Below, piece after piece: positions 1-4,608 of a stretch of DNA of 5,090 nt. The number at the start of each line of letters is the position of its first letter. Position 1 is the stretch's first letter. The DNA comes from Rhizobiaceae bacterium (GTDB lineage: Bacteria; Pseudomonadota; Alphaproteobacteria; Rhizobiales; Rhizobiaceae). Made by a program: the position numbers and the translations under genes. The notes beneath the pieces were generated by a model. It saw only the letters and a list, made by a program, of their open reading frames with translations. It did not search any database and was not told where the DNA came from. The stretch lies in assembly GCA_020696915.1 (NCBI GenBank), contig JAJFMR010000244.1:1-5090 (forward strand). Reading direction: 5' to 3'.

Positions 1-1
1 G

Positions 2-109
2 GAAAGCTTCGGCTTCAACCAGTCTCAGCTGGGCCGCATCAAAGATGATTTGGCCGCCGCGCTGGCGACCTTGTGCGCAGAATGGAGAAGGATTCATGGC
101 CGTTCCTGA
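2..109 (+). CDS. DUF4160 family protein, C-terminal fragment (cut by window edge)
   Basis: Only the last 35 codons are inside the window, read in the frame beginning at base 2 and ending at the TGA at 107-109. The visible tail contains GFNQSQLGRIKDDL and then ALATLCAEWRRIHG. This is the typical end of DUF4160 proteins: a short helix-rich segment after the residues G-F, then a final helix with a conserved Trp (residue 28 of the fragment). DUF4160 proteins are small (about 80-100 residues) and of unknown biochemical function. The gene overlaps the start of the following DUF2442 gene by 14 bases, in a different frame, as expected for translational coupling in a two-gene operon. The family call rests on the tail motif plus the partner gene, since DUF4160 and DUF2442 genes are commonly neighbours. 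The N-terminal half would be needed for certainty. Confidence 0.72.
   Translation, partial: ESFGFNQSQLGRIKDDLAAALATLCAEWRRIHGRS
84..91 (+). promoter_or_regulatory. Ribosome binding site of the DUF2442 gene
   Basis: GGAGAAGG lies 4 bases before the ATG at 96. It decides the start in favour of 96 over the in-frame ATG at 45, which has no such site and would add 17 residues unlike the family. The site lies inside the coding sequence of the upstream DUF4160 gene. Confidence 0.65.
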
Positions 110-512
110 GCATGAACTCGAACAAGCCGAGAAGCGGATGACAGCGCTCAGGGAGAGTGGCTTTGCCGTGTCCGCGCGCTACGATCGCCGCATGGGCCGC
201 GTTGTCGTCGACCTGAATACGGGCGTGCAGGTCGCTTTCCCGACGCACCTTGTGGAAGGGCTTGCCGCGGCATCTCCGGCCGACCTTGCCGAGATCGAAA
301 TCAGTCCCGCCGGCCTCGGCCTCAACTGGCCGAAGCTCGATGCCGATGTGTATCTGCCGGGGATCCTGCAGGGAATGTTCGGTTCCAGGCGCTGGATGGC
401 TGCCCAACTCGGCGCGTTTGGCGGCATGGCTCGCTCGCATGCGAAGGCCGCCGCCGCCCGCGCCAACGGCCGCAAGGGCGGAAGGCCGCACAAGGCTGCC
501 GCCAAGCTGTAA
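96..512 (+). CDS. DUF2442 domain protein with basic C-terminal tail
   Basis: A 138-residue protein of unknown function. Residues about 23-97 form the DUF2442 domain: a strand pair around VSARYDRRMGRVVVDLNTG (25-43), the segment VAFPTHLVEGLA (46-57), then EIEISPAGLGLNWPKLDADV (66-85) leading into YLPGILQGMFGS (86-97). The G-x-G-L-x-W-P-x-L-D-x-D stretch is the family hallmark. Residues about 98-138 form an Ala/Arg/Lys-rich tail that includes RANGRKGGRPHK (122-133). Its G-R-P core with basic flanks resembles an AT-hook and suggests nucleic-acid contact, which is inference. Some DUF2442 proteins carry a C-terminal HTH; this one does not visibly do so. The start at 96 is chosen for its ribosome binding site and the 14-base overlap with the upstream DUF4160 gene. 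The tight pairing is reminiscent of toxin-antitoxin operons, but nothing here proves that activity or says which partner would be the toxin. Confidence 0.82.
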   Translation: MAVPEHELEQAEKRMTALRESGFAVSARYDRRMGRVVVDLNTGVQVAFPTHLVEGLAAASPADLAEIEISPAGLGLNWPKLDADVYLPGILQGMFGSRRWMAAQLGAFGGMARSHAKAAAARANGRKGGRPHKAAAKL

Positions 513-535
513 AAGGGCAGATCCCAGGTTGACCA

Positions 536-553
536 GAAAACGGGTCTGTTTTC
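536..553 (+). terminator. Possible weak terminator hairpin after the DUF2442 gene
   Basis: GAAAAC (536-541) and GTTTTC (548-553) form a perfect 6-bp inverted repeat with a 6-base loop, 23 bases after the DUF2442 stop codon. The stem is AT-rich and has no following T run, so it is a poor match to an intrinsic terminator. Its position behind an operon and its perfect symmetry are the only support. Confidence 0.3.
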
Positions 554-765
554 GAGTTCCAGTGCACTGCCGCCGCTTCCGGCAACTACGGGCCGGCGCC
601 ATCGACGCCATGAGAGGTACGCTCTGCCGGAATGCGAGGCGGTTGCCGCCGCCGCGTGCCGGTTCCCGGCCTGCTACGGCGCTTGGACACCCGTGGCGCC
701 GTGCTGGACGGCGAGAAAAAGCGCCGCTTCCCGAAACCGTCCACTCGCCCTGCGATCGAGGGCCG
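554..765. other. Gene-free stretch
   Basis: No reading frame here on either strand gives a recognisable protein or has a convincing ribosome binding site. The open frames that cross it are Arg/Pro-rich, as expected from GC-rich non-coding DNA. GGACGG (706-711) and CCGTCC (737-742) form a 6-bp inverted repeat with a 25-base loop that could sit in the 3' region of the minus-strand gene at 766-927, but it is too weak to call a terminator. Confidence 0.5.
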
Positions 766-927
766 CTATCGCCCGTGACTGAGGAGCACCGTGGCCGAGA
801 TGGCGGCCAGGGCCACTACGGCGAGTTTCCAGAAGTCGCGCCGGCGGCGCAGTCCCGGCAGGCCGAGCGGCCTGATGAGCTGCACGGCCATCAGGCCCAG
901 TATTACCAGCGCAAGCAGTTTGGACAT
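766..927 (-). CDS. Small two-helix membrane protein, function unknown
   Basis: Read on the minus strand from the ATG at 927-925 to the TAG at 768-766, this encodes 53 residues. Residues 3-18 (KLLALVILGLMAVQLI) are a hydrophobic helix. Residues 19-33 (RPLGLPGLRRRRDFW) are a polar loop with four consecutive arginines, and residues 34-50 (KLAVVALAAISATVLLS) are a second hydrophobic helix. By the positive-inside rule the loop faces the cytoplasm and both ends face out. The clean helix-loop-helix layout in a 53-codon frame is unlikely by chance in DNA whose other spurious frames are Arg/Pro-rich. The loop 'RPLGLPGLRRR.DFWK' also resembles, from memory, small conserved hypothetical proteins of rhizobia. 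A modest ribosome binding site, AAAGG (936-932), lies 4 bases upstream. It is transcribed divergently from prpE across a 192-base gap. No function can be assigned. Confidence 0.7.
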   Translation of the reverse strand: MSKLLALVILGLMAVQLIRPLGLPGLRRRRDFWKLAVVALAAISATVLLSHGR

Positions 928-932
928 GGCGC

Positions 933-963
933 CTTTGACCAGCATCCCGGCCGGCTGTCAAAG
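933..963. repeat. Dyad-symmetric element upstream of the small membrane protein gene
   Basis: CTTTGAC (933-939) and GTCAAAG (957-963) are a perfect 7-bp inverted repeat. It extends by three more pairs (AGC 941-943 with GCT 954-956) if base 940 is bulged. The half nearer the gene contains the minus-strand AAAGG ribosome binding site, so in RNA the stem could hide it. On DNA, the minus strand reads TTGACA (961-956), a perfect -35 hexamer, 17 bases before TCAAAG (938-933), a poor -10. The element could therefore be an operator, a promoter or an RNA hairpin; the sequence does not decide. Confidence 0.4.
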
Positions 964-1119
964 CGGCTCGCGCCGTGCAGCGGCAGGCGCCAACACGGGC
1001 GAGGCGTCGCACGCCCGACCAGCCGCTCCGAAAAGAGCCGGCCGGCGGATCGTCGCATGGACGCGGAGCCGCCAGAGGCGGTATGACTTGCGCAGCTTTT
1101 CTGTGATCGGGGACCGGCG
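964..1119. other. Intergenic leader region of prpE
   Basis: With the dyad element, this separates the divergent small membrane gene from prpE. It has no supported gene. CCGCC (1069-1073) and GGCGG (1077-1081) form a 5-bp hairpin with a 3-base loop about 40 bases before the prpE start. GGGGA (1109-1113), 6 bases before the ATG, is the likely prpE ribosome binding site. I could not find a convincing -35/-10 pair for prpE. Confidence 0.45.
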
Positions 1120-3027
1120 ATGGCGTCGCGTTATCATCAGATCTATGACGAATGGAAGCGTGACCCCGAAGGGTTCTGGGCGATGGCCGCAAAGGACATC
1201 GACTGGATCAAACCCTGGCGGCGGGTTTTCGATCCCGGAGCCGGCGTCTACGGCCAATGGTTCGCCGGCGCCGAGTGCAACACCTGCTTCAACGCAGTTG
1301 ATCGCCACGTCGCCGGAGGCAGGGCCGACCAGCTCGCCCTGATCCACGACAGCGCCATGACCGGCGCGGTGAAGAAGTACACCTATGCTGAGCTGAAGAC
1401 GGAGGTGGTCGCGCTCGCCTCGGTGCTGACCAACCAGGGCGTCGGCAAGGGCGACCGCGTCATCATCTACATGCCGATGGTGCCGGAAGCCGTGTTCGCC
1501 ATGCTCGCCTGCGCCCGGATCGGGGCCATACACTCGGTCGTATTCGGTGGTTTCGCCGCCAGGGAACTCGCCGGCCGGATCGACGATGCGCAGCCGAAAG
1601 TCGTGGTCTCGGCGTCCTGTGGGCTGGAGCCCGGCCGTACCGTCCCTTACAAGCCCCTGCTCGACGGAGCGATCGAGCTCGCCCGGCACAAGCCGCAGCG
1701 CTGCCTGATCCTGCAGCGCAGCCAGCTACTCTGCGAGCTTGCCGAGGGCCGTGACGTCGACCTCGGCGACGCAATGGCCCGCGAGAGGGCGGCGGGCGCC
1801 GCCGCGCCCTGCGTCCCCGTGCTCGCCACCGATCCGCTCTATATCCTCTACACGTCCGGAACGACCGGCACGCCGAAAGGCGTGGTGCGCGACAATGGCG
1901 GCCATATGGTCGCCCTCAAATGGAGCATGCAGAACGAATTCGGCGTCAGCCCCGGCGAGACCTTCTGGTCGGCCTCGGACGTGGGTTGGGTCGTCGGCCA
2001 TTCCTACATCGTCTATGCCCCGCTCCTGCATGGCTGCACGACCGTCCTCTACGAGGGCAAGCCGGTCGGCACGCCTGATGCGGGCGCCTTCTGGCGGGTG
2101 ATCTCGCAGCACGGTGTGGCGGCGCTCTTCACGGCGCCGACGGCCTTCCGCGCCATCAAGGGCCAGGATCCGCGCGGCGAACATGTCGGGCGCTACGATC
2201 TCTCCCGCTTCCGGACGCTGTTTCTGGCTGGCGAACGGGCCGATCCGCCGACCATCGAATGGGCAGAGGAGCGGCTCGACAGGCCGGTGATCGACCATTG
2301 GTGGCAGACCGAGACCGGCGGTCCGATCACGCACAATCCGGTGGGGCTCGGCCAACTCCCGGTCAAGCACGGATCGCCGGGCGTCCCGATGCCTGGCTAC
2401 GACGTGCACGTCCTCGACGATGCCGGTCACGACGTGGCGCCCGGCACGCTTGGCAACGTCGTCATCAAGCTGCCGCTGCCGCCCGGCTGCCTTCCGACGC
2501 TCTGGAACGCCGACGGGCGGTTCCGCAAAGCCTATCTGGAGGAGTTTCCGGGCTACTACAAAACGGCCGACGCAGGTTTCGTCGACGAGGACGGCTACGT
2601 CTTCATCATGGCGCGGACCGACGACATCATCAACGTCGCCGGACACCGGCTGTCGACGGGCGGCATGGAGGAAGTGGTCGCGCAGCACCCCGACGTCGCC
2701 GAATGTGCGGTCGTCGGCATCGCCGACACGCTCAAGGGCCAGGTGCCCTGCGGCTTCGTCGTCCTGAACTCCGGCGTCTCCCGGCAGGCCGCCGAAATCG
2801 AGCAGGAAGTCGTCGGGCTGGTGCGCGAGAAGATCGGCCCGGTGGCGGCCTTCAGGACCGTCGTCACCATCAAGCGCCTGCCCAAGACGAGGTCCGGCAA
2901 GATCCTGCGCGGCACCGTGCAGAAGATCGCCGACAAGCAGGAGTGGCGCATGCCGGCGACCATCGACGATCCCGCCATCCTGGACGAGATCGCCGCGGTC
3001 CTGAAGGAGCGCGGCATCGGCATCTGA
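1120..3027 (+). CDS. prpE: Propionate-CoA ligase (propionyl-CoA synthetase)
   Basis: A 635-residue cytoplasmic enzyme of the acyl-adenylate-forming family that activates propionate with ATP and CoA to propionyl-CoA, via propionyl-AMP. The N-terminal domain carries YDEWKRDPEGFW (9-20). The ATP-binding A3 loop is YTSGTTGTPKG (244-254), followed by VVRDNGGH (255-262). This form is typical of PrpE, unlike acetyl-CoA synthetase, which has a lysine in place of T251 and a different sequence after PKGV. WWQTETGG (394-401) is the A5 motif, and D484 in YYKTADAG is the nucleotide-binding aspartate. RTDDIINVAGHRL (499-511) is the hinge/A8 region. K594 in PKTRSGKILRG is the catalytic lysine, the residue that acyltransferases modify to switch off these enzymes. 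Length and N-terminus match the family, supporting the ATG at 1120. ACSS3-like acetyl/propionyl-CoA synthetases are close relatives, so substrate preference is inferred. No prpBCD genes are in view, so its product probably feeds a pathway encoded elsewhere. Confidence 0.93.
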   Translation: MASRYHQIYDEWKRDPEGFWAMAAKDIDWIKPWRRVFDPGAGVYGQWFAGAECNTCFNAVDRHVAGGRADQLALIHDSAMTGAVKKYTYAELKTEVVALASVLTNQGVGKGDRVIIYMPMVPEAVFAMLACARIGAIHSVVFGGFAARELAGRIDDAQPKVVVSASCGLEPGRTVPYKPLLDGAIELARHKPQRCLILQRSQLLCELAEGRDVDLGDAMARERAAGAAAPCVPVLATDPLYILYTSGTTGTPKGVVRDNGGHMVALKWSMQNEFGVSPGETFWSASDVGWVVGHSYIVYAPLLHGCTTVLYEGKPVGTPDAGAFWRVISQHGVAALFTAPTAFRAIKGQDPRGEHVGRYDLSRFRTLFLAGERADPPTIEWAEERLDRPVIDHWWQTETGGPITHNPVGLGQLPVKHGSPGVPMPGYDVHVLDDAGHDVAPGTLGNVVIKLPLPPGCLPTLWNADGRFRKAYLEEFPGYYKTADAGFVDEDGYVFIMARTDDIINVAGHRLSTGGMEEVVAQHPDVAECAVVGIADTLKGQVPCGFVVLNSGVSRQAAEIEQEVVGLVREKIGPVAAFRTVVTIKRLPKTRSGKILRGTVQKIADKQEWRMPATIDDPAILDEIAAVLKERGIGI

Positions 3028-3045
3028 ACTGCGCCTGCGCGCCGC

Positions 3046-3063
3046 CTCCGCATTGGCGCGGAG
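3046..3063 (+). terminator. Possible weak terminator hairpin after prpE
   Basis: CTCCGC (3046-3051) and GCGGAG (3058-3063) form a perfect 6-bp GC-rich stem with a 6-base loop, 18 bases after the prpE stop. There is no T run behind it. A competing stem (CGCGCC 3038-3043 with GGCGCG 3055-3060) is possible. The position fits a transcript end, but the evidence is slight. Confidence 0.35.
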
Positions 3064-3174
3064 TGGAACGCTGTCCGGCAGATTCGAATGCGAAAGGCAT
3101 CGATCCAGGCGCCAGGGGCGCGCCACGTTCACCTCACGCCGCTGCCAGGAACGAAGGTCGCGAGAAGCTGCCAG

Positions 3175-3200
3175 CCTCCTGACACAGTGCTGTCAGGAGG
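3175..3200 (+). promoter_or_regulatory. Perfect 10-bp hairpin in the leader of the DUF1127-like gene
   Basis: CCTCCTGACA (3175-3184) and TGTCAGGAGG (3191-3200) are exact reverse complements around the 6-base loop CAGTGC. The 3' arm contains AGGAGG, a perfect Shine-Dalgarno sequence with no start codon at usable distance. The 5' arm is a perfect anti-Shine-Dalgarno. The same 7 bases, CAGGAGG, recur at 3226-3232 as the real ribosome binding site, so the 5' arm could pair with either copy. There is no T run, so a simple terminator for upstream transcription is less likely, though not excluded. Confidence 0.5.
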
Positions 3201-3232
3201 GGTGTGCGACAGTGCCTCTCCAAGACAGGAGG
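3184..3232 (+). repeat. Imperfect direct repeat ACAGTGC...CAGGAGG in the leader
   Basis: ACAGTGC occurs at 3184-3190 and 3209-3215, and CAGGAGG at 3194-3200 and 3226-3232, in the same order but with 3 and 10 bases between the two halves. The first copy makes up the loop and 3' arm of the hairpin; the second ends in the ribosome binding site. It may reflect a small local duplication of the leader. Confidence 0.5.
3227..3232 (+). promoter_or_regulatory. Shine-Dalgarno sequence of the DUF1127-like gene
   Basis: A perfect AGGAGG lies 7 bases before the ATG at 3240. It fixes the start there rather than at the in-frame GTG at 3204, which would place this site inside the coding sequence and add 12 residues. 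Confidence 0.85.
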
Positions 3233-3239
3233 TTCCGTC

Positions 3240-3413
3240 ATGAACGCATTCACGCCCAGCCTCTCCCGCGTCATTCGCCGCTACGCCGGCAAGGTACGCA
3301 CCATGCACGACGAGTTTCGCATGGCGCATTTCATGTACTCGCTGCCCGAAGACCTGCGCAAGGACATCGGCTGGCCGGACTTCCACGGGCATCGCTGCAC
3401 GCGGGAACGATAG
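3240..3413 (+). CDS. DUF1127-like small protein
   Basis: A 57-residue basic, soluble protein. The C-terminal half, FMYSLPEDLRKDIGWPD (31-47), carries the DUF1127 signature: a helix ending in L-x-x-x-L-x-x-D-I-G, here L35, L39, D42-I43-G44. The N-terminal part (residues 8-30) is rich in Arg, Lys and His. DUF1127 proteins are abundant in Alphaproteobacteria. In Rhodobacter, one member (CcaF1) is an RNA-binding protein encoded next to stress-related small RNAs; other members affect phosphate and carbon uptake or RNA turnover. Whether this copy binds RNA is inference. The start at 3240 is set by a perfect AGGAGG 7 bases upstream. The gene is monocistronic by layout: a structured leader in front and a perfect 13-bp hairpin behind. 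The domain match is partial because the usual arginine-rich stretch before the motif is diluted. Confidence 0.8.
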   Translation: MNAFTPSLSRVIRRYAGKVRTMHDEFRMAHFMYSLPEDLRKDIGWPDFHGHRCTRER

Positions 3414-3425
3414 AGGTGTCGGCAA

Positions 3426-3459
3426 GGGACGGCACGCGATAGGATGCGCGTGCCGTCCC
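3426..3459 (+). terminator. Perfect 13-bp hairpin, likely terminator of the DUF1127-like gene
   Basis: GGGACGGCACGCG (3426-3438) and CGCGTGCCGTCCC (3447-3459) pair perfectly around an 8-base loop, starting 13 bases after the stop codon at 3411-3413. This is the strongest hairpin in the window. It lacks a T run, so termination may be imperfect, or the structure may mainly protect the mRNA 3' end. Confidence 0.7.
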
Positions 3460-3479
3460 ACGCCGAGGGCGCGGACCAC

Positions 3480-3509
3480 GCCGGAGCCTTGAAAAAGCCC
3501 GTCTCCGGC
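3480..3509. repeat. Inverted repeat upstream of the WYL regulator gene
   Basis: GCCGGAG (3480-3486) and CTCCGGC (3503-3509) form a perfect 7-bp inverted repeat with a 16-base spacer, 50 bases before the regulator's start codon. It could be an autoregulatory operator or an RNA hairpin. In GC-rich DNA a repeat of this size can also arise by chance. The spacer contains TTGAAA (3489-3494), but no matching -10 follows at the proper distance. Confidence 0.3.
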
Positions 3510-3559
3510 AACAGCGCCCCTTCGAGCGGCGGTCACAAGAGGAAACGCGGAACTGAACC

Positions 3560-4279
3560 ATGCGACGCGCCGACCGGCTCTTCCAGATCGTCCAGCACTT
3601 TCGCGGCGGCCGTCTCGTCACCGCGCAGAAGCTCGGCCAGTGGCTCGAGGTTTCGGAGCGCACGATCTATCGCGACATTGCCGACCTGCAGTCGACCGGC
3701 GTGCCGATCGATGGCGAGGCCGGCGTGGGATACATGATGAGGGAAGGCTTCGACCTTCCGCCGCTGATGTTCACGCGTGACGAAATCGTCGCCCTCGTGG
3801 CCGGCGCCCGCATGGTCCGCGCCTTCGGCGGCGCCGCCATGGCCCGCGCCGCCGAAGAGGCGCTGGTCAAGATAGGCGCCGTGCTGCCCGACGCCGAAAA
3901 GGACCGGATCGCCCGGACCGAGATCCACGCGCCGATGTGGGTGGTTTCCGATGCCGACCGCAAGGCCATCGATTTCATCGAGCGCGCCGTCGAAAAGCGC
4001 GACGTGCTGGCGCTCGATTACCGCGACGAGGCCGGCCGCTCCTCGGTCCGCGAGGTGCGTCCTCTGGGCCTGTGGTTCTGGGGCAAGGTCTGGACGCTGA
4101 TCGCCTGGTGCGAACTGCGCGGCGACTTCCGGGCCTTCCGCGTCGACCGCATCGCGGCGATCGCCAAGTCCGGTCGAACCTTCAGGCCCGAGCGCGGCAA
4201 GCAGCTTGCCGATTTCTACCGCACGATGGAACGCAGGGACGCCTACGGCGATTCCTCCGACCGGGCGAGCGGCTACTGA
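3560..4279 (+). CDS. YafY-type HTH-WYL transcriptional regulator
   Basis: A 239-residue DNA-binding regulator. Residues 1-60 form a DeoR/HTH_11-type winged helix: RADRLFQIVQHF (3-14), the helix-turn-helix around VTAQKLGQWLEVSERTIYRD (20-39, recognition helix about 32-43), then the wing STGVPIDGEAGVGYMMREG (45-63). Residues about 72-125 are a helical linker. Residues about 130-205 form the WYL ligand-sensing domain, with RPLGLWFWGKVWTLIAW (167-183) and DFRAFRVDRI (189-198). The latter includes the conserved F-R-x-D-R-I end of the domain; the eponymous W-Y-L appears here as V-W-T-L (177-180). WYL domains bind nucleotides or other ligands in characterised cases; this ligand is unknown. The length is normal for the single-WYL YafY group. 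The ATG at 3560 fits the family start, although its ribosome binding site is weak (GGA at 3549-3551). There is no operon partner: the neighbours are 146 and 329 bases away, so the target is not evident. Confidence 0.92.
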   Translation: MRRADRLFQIVQHFRGGRLVTAQKLGQWLEVSERTIYRDIADLQSTGVPIDGEAGVGYMMREGFDLPPLMFTRDEIVALVAGARMVRAFGGAAMARAAEEALVKIGAVLPDAEKDRIARTEIHAPMWVVSDADRKAIDFIERAVEKRDVLALDYRDEAGRSSVREVRPLGLWFWGKVWTLIAWCELRGDFRAFRVDRIAAIAKSGRTFRPERGKQLADFYRTMERRDAYGDSSDRASGY

Positions 4280-4319
4280 CCGGCGGCGAGCCGTTCACAC
4301 GTTGCATTCCCGCCGCCGG
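4280..4319 (+). terminator. Hairpin directly after the WYL regulator stop
   Basis: CCGGCGGCG (4280-4288) begins at the base after the TGA, and its exact reverse complement CGCCGCCGG sits at 4311-4319, with a 22-base loop. The 9 GC pairs make a stable stem, but the loop is long and no T run follows. It could end the transcript or be a chance repeat in GC-rich DNA. The right arm can instead pair in part with GCCGG at 4335-4339. Confidence 0.4.
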
Positions 4320-4608
4320 CATGCATGGTTCTCGGCCGGAGAACGACAGCGTGCCCAAACGCATTCTCATCGCAAGGGCAGGTCCGGAACGCGCCGGCAA
4401 GTCCATCACGCACGGCCTCGCTCGGCGGAGACGCCTGGCACGGGCGTCACCTTCTTTCGGTGACCGCACCCCCGCCCTCCTGGTCGTACGCTGGCGGGTC
4501 ATCCCGTTGCGGGCCCAAAGCATCGCTTTCGGATGAATTCCGGTCCTCGAACAAGGGGCTGCAGCGGCAGGTCGCGTCTGTGAAGGCGCACGCCGCTGCG
4601 GCGGGTTC
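4320..4608. other. Gene-free stretch with inverted repeats
   Basis: I find no supported gene between the WYL regulator and the GrpB-family gene. Open frames on both strands have no family resemblance and no good ribosome binding site, and no tRNA-like cloverleaf is visible. Two inverted repeats are present. GTCACC (4446-4451) and GGTGAC (4459-4464) have a 7-base loop; GCAGCGGC (4561-4568) and GCCGCTGC (4592-4599) have a 23-base loop. The segment around 4526-4546 (TTTCGGATGAATTCC) has a less GC-rich look than its surroundings and recalls short interspersed intergenic sequences of rhizobia, without proof. Confidence 0.45.
4561..4599 (+). repeat. Inverted repeat just before the GrpB-family start
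   Basis: GCAGCGGC (4561-4568) and GCCGCTGC (4592-4599) are an exact 8-bp inverted repeat ending 9 bases before the ATG. In the mRNA it would place a stem next to the weak ribosome binding site (GGG 4603-4605). A regulatory role is possible but unsupported beyond position. Confidence 0.3.

Noticed and set aside
536..570. tRNA T-arm-like TTCGAGTTCC near 551-560
   Set aside because: No acceptor stem, anticodon arm or D-arm can be built around it.
250..1086. Plus-strand open frame of 278 codons across the DUF2442 gene and the following gap
   Set aside because: It overlaps a well-supported gene in another frame, is Arg/Pro-rich without domain features, and lies opposite the small membrane gene.
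1726..3132. Long minus-strand open frame (468 codons) opposite prpE, and other long antisense frames
   Set aside because: It mirrors the prpE codons in GC-rich DNA, where antisense stops are rare. The predicted protein has no recognisable motif and prpE itself is unambiguous.
3065..3152. GGAAC boxes at 3065-3069 and 3148-3152 as -35 elements of a general-stress (EcfG-type) promoter for the DUF1127-like gene
   Set aside because: No CGTT-like -10 follows at 16-17 bases in either case.
3204..3239. Upstream GTG start giving a 69-residue DUF1127-like protein
   Set aside because: The ATG at 3240 has a perfect AGGAGG at 7 bases; the GTG at 3204 would put that site inside the coding sequence. AGGAGG at 3195-3200 is only 3 bases before the GTG, too close for efficient use.
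4351..4536. Plus-strand frame from a GTG at 4351 to the TGA at 4536 (starting VPKRILIARAG)
   Set aside because: It is the tail of a longer out-of-frame shadow of the WYL gene, turns Arg-rich, has no ribosome binding site and no family resemblance.
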